DNA of 43,998 nt, from NCBI GenBank assembly GCA_012515235.1, contig JAAYYU010000053.1, forward strand, positions 1 to 43,998, written 5' to 3'. Positions 36,402 through 43,998 of the stretch are shown piece by piece. Position 1 is the first letter of the stretch, and each line of letters opens with the position of its first letter. This DNA comes from Candidatus Anammoximicrobium sp. (lineage in GTDB: Bacteria; Planctomycetota; Planctomycetia; Pirellulales; Pirellulaceae). The notes under the pieces are model-generated. The model was not told the origin of the DNA and did not search any database. It was given only the letters and a program-made list of their open reading frames with translations. The position numbers and the translations under genes are program-made.

Positions 36402-38060
36402 ATGTACTTGAGCGGGACAGAAGGTTGGCCGCGGATTGCCTCAGTCGTCCTGGCCCTGGCGTGCCTCAGTGTCGCGGTCGCCGGATGCAGCCCCTCGACG
36501 AGCAAGTCCGCTGCCGGCAAGAAGAAACCGGCTCACACGGCCGCTCCGGCGGCGGACGACGCCGCAGGCCGACCAGCGGCGCGGACGGCAGTTGCCGCCG
36601 GCGAGGCTCCGTCTGGGAACGAGTCGGGGGCGCACGGAACGCCCGCCGAATCGCCGGACTCCGGGCAGCGGTCCAAGCCGCGTCGTCTGCCGCCGGGGTT
36701 GGGTCCCGCCCCGCAGCCCACCGGGCCGCGGACCTTGACCGACTTGCTGACCGACAAGAGCGAGGATGGCAAGTCAGCCGCGGAGACGCCCGCGGCGGTG
36801 TCCATTCCGTCGCCGCAAGGCGATGGGCCGGCTGACCTGTTGATCGACGACACCAAAGCGGCCGGCGCGGGCATCCGCAAACTGGCCGGAAAGCACCTGA
36901 CGCTGTACACCGACGTGCTGCCCGGTCCGGACGTCGACGATTTGACCGACGCCTTTGATCGGGCGGTGCCGGAGTGGTGCCGCTACTTTGAACTCGATCC
37001 GACCCGAGCCGCCACTTGGCAGCTGACCGGCTTTTTGATGCAGGGAAAGGACCGCTTCGTCAACGCGGGGATGTTGCCCGCCGATCTGCCGCCATTTCCC
37101 AACGGCTACACGCGGGGAAAGTGCTTCTGGCTGTACGACCAGGCGGACGGCTACTACCGCCGGCATCTGTTGCTGCACGAAGGGACCCATGCGTTCATGA
37201 GCCACTTCCTGGGCGACATGGGGCCGCCCTGGTATGGCGAGGGAATGGCGGAGTTGTTGGGCACGCACTGTTGGCGGGATGGCGCCCTGATCCTCGGCTA
37301 TCTGCCCCGAGACAAATCGGAAACGCCCGGCTGGGGCCGCATCAAGATCATCAAGGACGAGATCGCCGCCGGACGCGGGATGATGCCCGCCAAGATCCTG
37401 GATTACGGCCCGCAAGCTCACCAACGAAACGAACCCTACGCCTGGTGCTGGGGCTTGGCGACGTTTCTGGATTCCCATCCCCGCTACCAGGACCGCTTTC
37501 GCCAGCTGCGCCGCAAGGCCGCTGACCCGAATTTGACCGGCTGGTTCAAGGAACAGTTGGCGTCCGACTGGCCGGAACTGAACGAGGAGTGGCAACTGTT
37601 CGTCATGAACCTGGAATACGGCTACGACGTGGCCCGCGCCGCGATTGTGCGCAAGGCCGCCCAGCCGTTGCCTGCGGAGGGGGCGACCGCGACCATTGCC
37701 GCCGACCGGGGCTGGCAGGCGACCGGAATCCGATTGGAGACCGGCCGCAAGTACCGCTTGGAGGCGACGGGCCGCTATCGGGTCGGCGAGACGACCGGCG
37801 TTTGGTGGTGCGAACCCGGCGGTATCACGCTGCGCTACTACCAAGGCCGCCCGCTAGGGCTGTTGCTGGCCGCCGTGCGCGACGACGCGCAGCCGCCGGC
37901 CAAACTGACGCCGCTGGCCCGTCCCGAACCAGTCGGCGTCCAGGCGACGTTGACTCCGTCGGCCCCCGGAACCCTGTACCTGCGGATCAACGAATCGGCG
38001 GCTCAGCTGAACGACAACGCAGGGCAGATCGAAGTCCGTATCCGCCGCGAGGACACCTGA
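36402..38060 (+). CDS. lipoprotein: HEGTH metalloprotease-like domain plus PA-IL lectin-like domain
   Basis: A 552-residue lipoprotein. ATG 36402 is preferred: GGAG lies about 8 nt upstream, while ATG 36396 directly abuts it. The lipobox is VAGC with Cys29. Residues 30-130 are Ala/Pro-rich and disordered. A gluzincin-like domain follows (about 150-410) with LLLHEGTHAFMSHFLGDMG (HEGTH 259-263) and WYGEGMAELLGTH (candidate third ligand Glu280 or Glu284), as in DUF1570-type proteins. The last 120 residues resemble the PA-IL galactophilic lectin fold: RGWQATGIRLETGRKYRL, GRPLGLLLAAVRDD, LYLRINESAAQLNDNAGQ; the final Asn/Asp/Asn cluster matches the calcium site region. It suggests a surface-anchored protease aimed at glycosylated material. 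Confidence 0.75.
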   Translation: MYLSGTEGWPRIASVVLALACLSVAVAGCSPSTSKSAAGKKKPAHTAAPAADDAAGRPAARTAVAAGEAPSGNESGAHGTPAESPDSGQRSKPRRLPPGLGPAPQPTGPRTLTDLLTDKSEDGKSAAETPAAVSIPSPQGDGPADLLIDDTKAAGAGIRKLAGKHLTLYTDVLPGPDVDDLTDAFDRAVPEWCRYFELDPTRAATWQLTGFLMQGKDRFVNAGMLPADLPPFPNGYTRGKCFWLYDQADGYYRRHLLLHEGTHAFMSHFLGDMGPPWYGEGMAELLGTHCWRDGALILGYLPRDKSETPGWGRIKIIKDEIAAGRGMMPAKILDYGPQAHQRNEPYAWCWGLATFLDSHPRYQDRFRQLRRKAADPNLTGWFKEQLASDWPELNEEWQLFVMNLEYGYDVARAAIVRKAAQPLPAEGATATIAADRGWQATGIRLETGRKYRLEATGRYRVGETTGVWWCEPGGITLRYYQGRPLGLLLAAVRDDAQPPAKLTPLARPEPVGVQATLTPSAPGTLYLRINESAAQLNDNAGQIEVRIRREDT

Positions 38061-38119
38061 CGGCGCAGACGGACGGCCTGGCGCGGAGCCGGCAGGAAGC
38101 GCAGCCCTGCGCTCGCCAC

Positions 38120-38599
38120 TCAGTCCCCAGGGCCGGCCTCCGCGGCCTCCGAATTGGCTTCGGCCAAGATCAGCGGCGGCTTCCCGAAGCGGGCGCGCAG
38201 ACGATTGACTCGCTCCAGCACGCGGGGCATTCCGATGAGACGACGTTCCAGCCGGCGCTTGCCGGGGTAATCAAGCAGCATGACCCCCAGCAGGATCGTC
38301 AGCAAGCCCTGACCGGGAATGCCGGGCAGCGACAGCAAGCCGCCCACCATGATCAGCGCGACGCCCAAGCCGTTTTTGACGATGATTCCGGACCAGCGGA
38401 CGAGCGGGTGCCGGTCGATCCACAGGGCGCGCTCGTGGCGATCCAGAAAGTAGGTCGCCGGCAACCTCACCAGCAACGCGCCGACGATCGCCAGACTGGC
38501 GGCGAACGTGACCGCAAACGTGACGACGAACAACGCGCCACTCCAGAGCCAGAAGCTCCACCTTGATCCCAGCAGGGCTATCCAAGAAGCAAGGCTCAT
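38120..38599 (-). CDS. small membrane protein, PGPGW-type
   Basis: A 159-residue protein with an N-terminal membrane region of two helices (WSGALFVVTFAVTFAASLAIVGA) and a second pair around GIIVKNGLGVALIMVGGLLSLPGIPGQGLLTILLGVMLL. The PGIPGQG segment between two hydrophobic helices is the hallmark of PGPGW-family transmembrane proteins, whose role is unknown. The C-terminal tail is basic (GKRRLERRLIGMPRVLERVNRLRARFG) then acidic. ATG 38599 lies 4 bp after the stop of the thioredoxin-like/dockerin gene, so translation is probably coupled to it. If that gene's internal TGA is not read through, expression here would suffer from polarity. Confidence 0.75.
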   Translation of the reverse strand: MSLASWIALLGSRWSFWLWSGALFVVTFAVTFAASLAIVGALLVRLPATYFLDRHERALWIDRHPLVRWSGIIVKNGLGVALIMVGGLLSLPGIPGQGLLTILLGVMLLDYPGKRRLERRLIGMPRVLERVNRLRARFGKPPLILAEANSEAAEAGPGD

Positions 38600-38603
38600 C
38601 GGT

Positions 38604-39794
38604 TCACGGTAACTCTTCCGCGGACAACTCCGGGAGCCGTTCGTCCAACTCGCCGACAGCATCCCCGCCATCTCGCCATCCCGGCGGCCGCGGATTCCGC
38701 CACCCTGCCGCAGCGGGCTCTGCGTCCCCACAGGGCGCCGCAAAAGCCGGCCAAGCCCGATCGCGTTGACGCGGGACAGCCTCCCGACCGAGCGCCGAAT
38801 CGCTCTGCAGGTCCGGCACCGCCGTGGACAGCGGACGGAAAGGCGTGACCGCCGGAGCGGGACCGGGGACAAACACCGCCGACGAGTCGGGCGGCTCCGC
38901 GCTCAAGCTGGAGAGTTCTTTGGGCAGACCTTCACCCTCGGCGGCGGCCGCGCCGTTCGCGCCGTTCAGGTAGTTGATGATGTTCAAGGCGTCAAGCGGG
39001 CTCAAATGGTTGTCGCCATTGCAGTCGTAATACCGCAGCGGATCGCCCGCTTGAGGCACCGGCAGCTCGTGCGGCCCCTGGGCGTTCAAGCGGTTGATAA
39101 TGTTCAGCGCATCGAGTGCTTCCACGTTGCCGTTATGGTTCACGTCCAGCGGATTGTCCGCGTTCCGCCAGGGTCGCTGGCTGGTCATCGCGGCGTCGAT
39201 CAGCAGTTCCCGCAGGGCCGCATAGTTCGCGGGCTGTTGGAGGTCCTTCCGATCAAGATCAAACGACGCGACCTCGACGTTTTCCCCGTCCAGGATGTAC
39301 AGGTGCCGGAAGCTGGGGTCCCACACGGCGGCGGCGTCGCCGCGGTAGTCCTGATTGGCGTCCACGTCCTGAAGCCAGGGCAGTTCCCGCCCTTGGGTCA
39401 CATAGGCGTTGGCCATTTCCTGGCCGTAGGCGTTGGCGCCCAAGAGCTGAATCCGCAAGACCGGGTGTGCCGCCTCCAGGTCCTTCTGCAAATCGTCCAA
39501 GCGGCCAAACTGGCCGCTGCAATACCCTCACGTCCCGTTCGCAAAGTACCAGCCCGAAACCTGCTCCAGGTAGTCGCGCGGCGAGACGGCTTGCTGGTAC
39601 GTGGACGAAGCGGAATTGACATCCAGCAGCGAGAGATCGGGGCGGGGAGTGCCTTCGCCGGCGGCGACGCCGGCCAGCAATTGACGCGGCTCCAGTTGCT
39701 CGAACCGCAACCCGCGAAGCGCAGGACGTGCGGAGCCGCGCCGCTGCCGACCTGACGGACGCCGGGTCCACGACGAGTTCTTTCCCATACCCAT
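38604..39794 (-). CDS. LEPR-XLL / thioredoxin-like / dockerin protein with in-frame TGA (candidate selenoprotein)
   Basis: A 396-residue frame read through one TGA (39528-39530, codon 89). ATG 39794 follows AAGGG. Residues 34-40 are LEPRQLL, the LEPR-XLL motif of exported planctomycete proteins. Residues about 50-205 look thioredoxin-like: VSGWYFANGT-U-GYCSGQFGRLDDLQ then IQLLGAN, LPWLQDVDANQDY, HLYILDGENVEVASFDLD and a helix before 205. The TGA sits at the first Cys of a CxxC motif (U89-x-x-C92), the classic selenocysteine position. Residues 217-278 are a type I dockerin with two calcium loops (DVNHNGNVEALDAL, DCNGDNHLSPLDAL). The last 115 residues are low-complexity. Reading frame and domain sense are continuous on both sides. 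The alternative is a nonsense mutation or base error (TGC to TGA). Confidence 0.6.
39500..39518 (-). promoter_or_regulatory. candidate bacterial SECIS hairpin after the in-frame TGA
   Basis: On the coding strand, AGCGGCC (39518-39512), loop AGTTT (39511-39507) and GGCCGCT (39506-39500) make a perfect 7-bp stem. The apical loop begins 16 nt after the TGA, has 5 nt, and has G at its second position. These agree with the usual bacterial SECIS rules (loop 16-37 nt from UGA, G among the first two loop bases, upper stem of 4 or more pairs). The stem also encodes SGQFGR, so it could be chance in GC-rich DNA. Confidence 0.5.
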
Positions 39795-39906
39795 GTTTGG
39801 CACCCTTCTCCCGATAATCGTGGATCGGCCGACTGACAACTTCCAGCATAGCGATCATCGCCAGCGTGTCAAAGAATCGACGGCGAACTCTCGCTCAAGT
39901 TCCGCG

Positions 39907-41712
39907 TCAAGCGGGATGAAACGGGTAAACCCAAGGCGTCAGCAGCACGGTTACTGTCATAAAGATCAAGTCCAGCGGCACGCCCAGACGCACATAGTCG
40001 CTGAATCGGTACCCACCGGGTCCGTACACCATCAGGTTGGTCTGGTAGCCGATCGGCGTCGCAAACCCTCCCGAAGCGGCGACCATGATGGTCATCGCAA
40101 AAGGCATGAAGCTGACGCCCAGCGAGCGGGAGGCGGCCAGCGCGATCGGAAAGACCAACACGGCCGCTGCGTTGTTGGTGACCAGTTCTGTGAAAATCAT
40201 CGTCACCACGTACACCATGGCCAACACCAGCCAAGGATGACCGCTGGCCAGGTTGATGAGCTTGCTGGCCACGACCTGGGCCGCCCCGCTGGTGTCCAGC
40301 GCCTGGCCGATGCCCAGCGACGCGCCGATCACCAGCAGGACCGACCAGTCGATGCTCTGGCGAGCCTCGTTCCCCGTGCAACAGCGGGCCAGGATCATCA
40401 GCAGTCCGGCCAGCAGGGCGGCGGCGAGCATTTCCAGCCATCCGAGGCCGGCCAGGAGCACCATTCCCGCCAGGATCGCCAGCGCGATCCATGCCCGCTC
40501 GTGCCGCGTGGGCGCCGAATTCTCCACACCACTGATCAGGAAAAAGTGGCTGGAATTGCGGCGTTGTTGCACGAATTCCTGATGCGCCTCCAGCAGCAAC
40601 GTATCGCCGGGCTGCAGCACGATGTCGCCGATCCTCGCCGCAATTCGCTTGCCGCTGCGGGCGACGGCGATGACCGCCGCGTTGTACTCCGAACGGAAAC
40701 GGCCCTCGCGGATGTTCTTGCCGATCAGCGGACAGCGATCGGAAACCACGGCTTCGATCAGAATCCGTTGCGTGCGCGGCGCGTCCAGCTTGAACGTCTG
40801 GTTTGTGGCCGGCGTCAGGCCGCGCATCCTCTGCAAATCCACCACGGATTCGATGATCCCGACAAAGGCCAGGCGGTCCCCGGCCTGCAAACGCTCCTGC
40901 GGCGCGACGGCCGGCAGGATGATTCCCTGACGGTCGATTTCCGCCAGGTACAGGCCGGGCAGATGCCGCAACCCCGCCTGCTCGACGCTCTGCCCCACCA
41001 GCGGACCACCGGGCTGGACCAGCATTTCCACCGTGTATTGCCGCGGATCATCCGTCAGGCTGATCGCCGGCCGGCGGTCGGGCAACAGCCAACGGCTGAA
41101 CAGCAGGAGGTAGACCACGCCGGCCACGGCACACGGCAGGCCCACCCAGGTGACGTCGAACATCCCGACCGCGGGTAATTCGGGCAGTTTGGCTTTGTCG
41201 ATCAGGCCCGCGACGACCAGATTCGTGCTCGTGCCGATCATGGTACACACGCCGCCGAACGTGGCCGCGTAGACCAGAGGCAGGAACAGCTTGGAAGGAC
41301 TGATGCCGGTCTTTTTGCAGATTTCGTTCACAACGGGCATGAACATGGCGACGACCGGCGTGTTGTTCAAAAAGGCACTCAACGTCGCTACGGGCACGAG
41401 CATCCTTGCTTGCGCCGCCAGCGCCGTGCGGGGCCGGCCCAGCAGCGGTTGCACGATCAACGCCATCGCGCCGGTCTGAGTCAGTCCGGCCACCACGACA
41501 AACAAGGCGCCGACCGTAATCAAACCGGAATTGCCCATGCCGGACAGCGCTCTGCTGGCCGTCGGCAAGCGGTCGCTGCCCGTCAGCGAACCGATGGCAA
41601 CCAACAGGGCCAGGCAGGTCATGCTCAACAGGTCCGGCGCCGTCCAGTTGCGTGCCAGGCCGACGATGAACAACATCACTACCGCGATCGTAATCCAAGC
41701 TTCCCAAGGCAT
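39907..41712 (-). CDS. SLC13-type anion permease with two RCK_C domains
   Basis: A 601-residue inner-membrane transporter of the ion-transporter superfamily (SLC13/DASS-like; proteins such as YbhI and SdcS use Na+ to import dicarboxylates or sulfate). Start MPWEAWITIAVVMLFIVGLA at 41712. The two-repeat signature is present: first repeat SAFLNNTPVVAMFMPV and GTSTNLVVAGL; second repeat VTNNAAAVLVFPIALA and GYQTNLMVYGPGGY. Between them (about 215-400) are two TrkA-C/RCK_C domains (GPLVGQSVEQAG...LAEIDRQG and CPLIGKNIREG...VIAVARSG), probably a cytosolic ligand-sensing part. The substrate is uncertain: sulfate, dicarboxylate or another anion. It is divergent from the dipeptidase gene with 213 bp between them. 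Confidence 0.9.
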   Translation of the reverse strand: MPWEAWITIAVVMLFIVGLARNWTAPDLLSMTCLALLVAIGSLTGSDRLPTASRALSGMGNSGLITVGALFVVVAGLTQTGAMALIVQPLLGRPRTALAAQARMLVPVATLSAFLNNTPVVAMFMPVVNEICKKTGISPSKLFLPLVYAATFGGVCTMIGTSTNLVVAGLIDKAKLPELPAVGMFDVTWVGLPCAVAGVVYLLLFSRWLLPDRRPAISLTDDPRQYTVEMLVQPGGPLVGQSVEQAGLRHLPGLYLAEIDRQGIILPAVAPQERLQAGDRLAFVGIIESVVDLQRMRGLTPATNQTFKLDAPRTQRILIEAVVSDRCPLIGKNIREGRFRSEYNAAVIAVARSGKRIAARIGDIVLQPGDTLLLEAHQEFVQQRRNSSHFFLISGVENSAPTRHERAWIALAILAGMVLLAGLGWLEMLAAALLAGLLMILARCCTGNEARQSIDWSVLLVIGASLGIGQALDTSGAAQVVASKLINLASGHPWLVLAMVYVVTMIFTELVTNNAAAVLVFPIALAASRSLGVSFMPFAMTIMVAASGGFATPIGYQTNLMVYGPGGYRFSDYVRLGVPLDLIFMTVTVLLTPWVYPFHPA

Positions 41713-41925
41713 GCCGTCAGTTCCTGTTCCCGTCCTGCTTTGCCAACTCCTGCCATGATAGCCGTTTCTTGCCGCCCCGACAGCGCGAGACTCCGCTTTT
41801 TGCCGAGGCGGCTGTACGCTAGCAGCGGAACGTCGTACAGTGACGGCCTGAGAGAAGCGGCCGTAGGGTGTGCGTTTCCGCCGCGGCCGGCGGACGAGTC
41901 GCTGGGACGAGGGAGAATAACTGCC

Positions 41926-42993
41926 ATGTTGATTTTCGACGGCCATCTGGATCTGGCCATGAACGCGATTGAATGGAACCGCGACTATACGCGGCCCCTG
42001 GCCGAAGTCCGACAACGTGAGCAGGGATTGACCGACAAGCCAGACCGGGGACAGAACGTGCTGACGTTTGGCGAGTTGCGACGCGGCCAGATCGGCCTGT
42101 GCATCGCCACGCAGATCGCCCGCTACGTGGAGCCCGGCAGTCCGCTGCCCGGATGGAACAGCCCGGAAATCGCCTGGGCCGTGACCCAAGGCCAGTTGGC
42201 ATGGTATCGAGCCATGGAAGAAGCGGGGCACCTGGTGCAGATCACCGATCGCCAGAGCCTGAACCGGCACGTGGCAAGCTGGAAGCACTCGCCACCGCCC
42301 GACGCGCCGATCGGTTACGTTCTGAGCCTGGAAGGCGCAGACTCGATCCTCACGCCGGCGCACCTGGAACGGGCCTATGCGTACGGTCTGCGGGCCGTCG
42401 GACCCGCGCATTACGGGCCCGGCCGTTACTCGGCGGGCACCGCCGCCACCGGCGGCCTGACTCCGCTAGGCCGCGAATTGTTGCTCGAAATGCGCCGCCT
42501 GGGAATCGTCCTGGACGTCACGCATTTGACGGACGAGGCCTTCTGGGAAGCGCTGGACTTGTTCGACGGCCCGGTTTGGGCCAGCCACAACAACTGCCGG
42601 GCGCTGGTGCCCGACAACCGACAGTTCAGCGATGAACAAATCCGCGCGCTGATCGAACGGGACGCCGTCATCGGCGTCGCGTTCGATGCCTGGATGATGC
42701 ACGTCGGCTGGATTCGCGGGCAGACGACTCCGGCGGCGGCGAACTTAAAGATCGCGCGCATCGTCGATCACCTCGATCACATCTGCCAACTGGCGGGCAA
42801 CGCTCGGCACTGTGGCATCGGCTCCGACCTGGACGGCGGTTATGGCCGCGAACAATGCCCCCTGGACCTGGACTCGATCGCCGATCTGCAAACGCTCACC
42901 GGCTTGCTGGCCGCCCGCGGCTACGGGGCCGCGGACACCGAAGCCGTCATGCACGGCAACTGGATCCGGCGACTGAACGAGATCTGGGCGTGA
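41926..42993 (+). CDS. membrane dipeptidase (M19, renal dipeptidase family)
   Basis: A 355-residue zinc hydrolase of the amidohydrolase-like M19 family, which cleaves dipeptides, some with a D-residue at the C-terminal side. ATG 41926 follows GGGAGAA. Metal-site motifs are visible: HxD in FDGHLDLAMN (residues about 6-8), the bridging Glu in LSLEGADS, and His in LDVTHLTDEAFW and WASHNNCRAL, with the distal Asp region GIGSDLDGGYG. There is no signal peptide, so it is probably cytoplasmic. It is of normal length for bacterial members. No obvious partner adjoins; the divergent anion permease may share regulatory DNA. Confidence 0.92.
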   Translation: MLIFDGHLDLAMNAIEWNRDYTRPLAEVRQREQGLTDKPDRGQNVLTFGELRRGQIGLCIATQIARYVEPGSPLPGWNSPEIAWAVTQGQLAWYRAMEEAGHLVQITDRQSLNRHVASWKHSPPPDAPIGYVLSLEGADSILTPAHLERAYAYGLRAVGPAHYGPGRYSAGTAATGGLTPLGRELLLEMRRLGIVLDVTHLTDEAFWEALDLFDGPVWASHNNCRALVPDNRQFSDEQIRALIERDAVIGVAFDAWMMHVGWIRGQTTPAAANLKIARIVDHLDHICQLAGNARHCGIGSDLDGGYGREQCPLDLDSIADLQTLTGLLAARGYGAADTEAVMHGNWIRRLNEIWA

Positions 42994-43118
42994 ACGAACT
43001 CGGACGGGGAACCGTTCGGCTGCTCCGTCCGCCCAGGCGTTCGCACCGGCCGGTGGGCCCGAGATTCCCCCCCTTCTTCCGATTGCCCCCAAGGACGCGC
43101 TCGTGCTATCATTCGGCG

Positions 43119-43535
43119 ATGATGAATTCCGCGGGGACGCTCCTGTATCGCTGTTTCGAAGGCCGGCTTGAGGTTTTGCTCATTCATCCCTCCGGCCGCT
43201 GCCACCGCCGTACGCCTTGGGGCATCCCCAAGGGCGAACCGGACGAAAACGAGGATTTCGAACAGGCGGCGCGGCGCGAAACGCTGGAAGAGACGGGCGT
43301 CGCGACAACCGGCCAACTTCGCTCGCTGGGGTTCATCCAGTACCACAAAGCCTCCAAACGCGTGCATTGCTTCACCGGCCCCGCGCCGGCGGATGCTCTT
43401 CCGAATCACGAGTGCTGGGAGGTCGACCGTGCCGAATTCATGCCCCTCGAAAAGGCCCGCCGCCTGATCCATCCCGACCAACGGCCCTTTTTGGACCGGC
43501 TGGAAGCGCTGCTGGCCCAGGCACAGGACGCCTAG
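43119..43535 (+). CDS. NUDIX hydrolase
   Basis: A 138-residue nucleoside-diphosphate-linked hydrolase. Tandem ATGs at 43119 and 43122 are both possible starts. The NUDIX box is complete: GEPDENEDFEQAARRETLEETGV-like G(x5)E(x7)RETxEETG, following WGIPKGE. Such boxes bind Mg2+ and cleave nucleotides linked to a further group, for example ADP-ribose, dinucleoside polyphosphates or oxidised nucleotides. The short N-terminus (SAGTLLYRCFEGRLEVLLIHP) and IPKGE motif favour the Ap4A hydrolase/MutT-like small type, but the substrate is not fixed by sequence. It starts 125 bp after the dipeptidase stop. Confidence 0.93.
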   Translation: MMNSAGTLLYRCFEGRLEVLLIHPSGRCHRRTPWGIPKGEPDENEDFEQAARRETLEETGVATTGQLRSLGFIQYHKASKRVHCFTGPAPADALPNHECWEVDRAEFMPLEKARRLIHPDQRPFLDRLEALLAQAQDA

Positions 43536-43930
43536 TACGCGACCGGTCCGGAGGCTTCGCGGCTTCCAGAGCGTCTTCCGAGAACTGGCCCATGTTCGAC
43601 AAGTCGGCAGGAAGGGTCTGCCGACCGTTTCCAGCCGAGAAGCGTCTGCGAGGATTGCCGCTCTTAGCAATCCGATCCAGCCGAGTGAAGGCATCGACGG
43701 GGCCGCTCCCGACGAAAAACAGGGCCGGGTATTTGCAACGATCGGGGAAACCTAACCATCCCACGGGCAAGCCGCGGGCATTGGGCGGCTCGCCGCGCGG
43801 TCGGGTGGCACGGCTTACTTTGTTAGCCGTGCCTGCGCTGCTGACCCGCGTGGAGATCGAGGGACAGAGTAAGCATCGTTCGAGAAATAACTGTCCAGTG
43901 TCTATTGCCGATCATCCCAGCAACGGTGGC
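43536..43930. other. intergenic region with a REP-like hairpin
   Basis: No gene seen in 395 bp. The palindrome ggcacggct (43807-43815) with agccgtgcc (43825-43833), loop tactttgtt, resembles dispersed REP-like hairpins. The remainder shows no clear structure. Confidence 0.5.
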
Positions 43931-43998
43931 CGAAATAACTTCCCGGATTTCGGCCACCACGCTGCTTGCCAGCGTGGAGCCATGTTCAGAACCAGACA
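43931..43998. repeat. second copy of the 70-bp repeat family, cut by the window end
   Basis: The last 68 bp match 30558-30625 at 63 of 68 positions, including the upstream flank (taacttcccgga) and the hairpin ccacgctgcttgccagcgtgg. It shows that the repeat at 30558-30887 belongs to a family dispersed in this genome. Confidence 0.9.

Noticed and set aside
38099..38112. Bidirectional terminator GCGCAG-cc-CTGCGC between convergent genes
   Set aside because: The loop is too short and there is no T-tract on either side.
38604..39794. General reassignment of TGA as an amino acid in this organism
   Set aside because: Many genes here, including hoxH, hoxY, hoxE and ung-neighbouring genes, end in TGA at family-typical positions, so TGA is a normal stop.

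Overview
The window looks like a chromosomal segment of a high-GC member of the Planctomycetota, most likely a Pirellulales-like lineage. The evidence is family content: a BBP7-type outer-membrane barrel protein, an N-terminal LEPR-XLL motif joined to a type I dockerin, a Tat-exported Gfo/Idh/MocA oxidoreductase, a DUF4838 protein, a GAF-HlyD fusion, and many short dispersed palindromes. No rRNA, tRNA, CRISPR array, phage or complete insertion sequence was recognised. TGA is used as an ordinary stop by many genes here.

Layout. 1-341 is a 66-bp tandem repeat. 504-2378 is a broken CHAT-domain (caspase-like) gene with one apparent frameshift and one REP-like palindrome inside it; a 97-bp perfect palindrome (2340-2436) lies over its end and just before the next gene. 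2458-7364 (+) holds an exported GH-A clan glycosidase, a Gfo/Idh/MocA protein and a CtaA/Cox15 haem A synthase. 7609-12547 (-) is a complete hoxEFUYH operon for a bidirectional NAD-linked [NiFe] hydrogenase (group 3d), followed upstream by a BBP7 barrel gene (12824-14248, -). 14773-16746 (+) is a short SecA-like motor. 17752-23562 (+) is a four-gene cluster: tandem-GAF/TM/HlyD fusion, periplasmic HlyD, PqqD-like/site-2-protease/HlyD fusion, and a DUF3467 protein, ending in a terminator-like hairpin. This is the best candidate for a little-described envelope or export machine. 24054-26249 (-) has uracil-DNA glycosylase and a wHTH-AAA+ ATPase. 26883-30528 (+) is an ABC exporter pair plus a secreted protein. 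30558-30887 is a 70-bp tandem repeat abutting a probable DUF4058 gene remnant; the same repeat reappears at the right end of the window. 31146-35915 (-) has an M2 (ACE-like) metallopeptidase and a DUF4838 protein; 36402-38060 (+) is a lipoprotein joining a HEGTH metalloprotease-like region to a PA-IL lectin-like domain.

The most interesting locus is 38604-39794 (-): a LEPR-XLL/thioredoxin-like/dockerin protein whose reading frame continues through a single TGA placed exactly where the first Cys of a CxxC redox motif would be (U-G-Y-C). A perfect 7-bp stem with a 5-nt loop carrying G at its second position lies 16 nt after the TGA, as expected of a bacterial SECIS. It is a candidate selenoprotein; a nonsense mutation or base error is the competing explanation. 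It is followed by a PGPGW-type membrane protein gene, then an SLC13-type transporter (-), a membrane dipeptidase (+) and a NUDIX hydrolase (+).

Together the genes suggest a heterotroph that degrades polysaccharide and peptides outside the cytoplasm, respires oxygen with a haem-A oxidase, and can exchange electrons between NAD(H) and H2.
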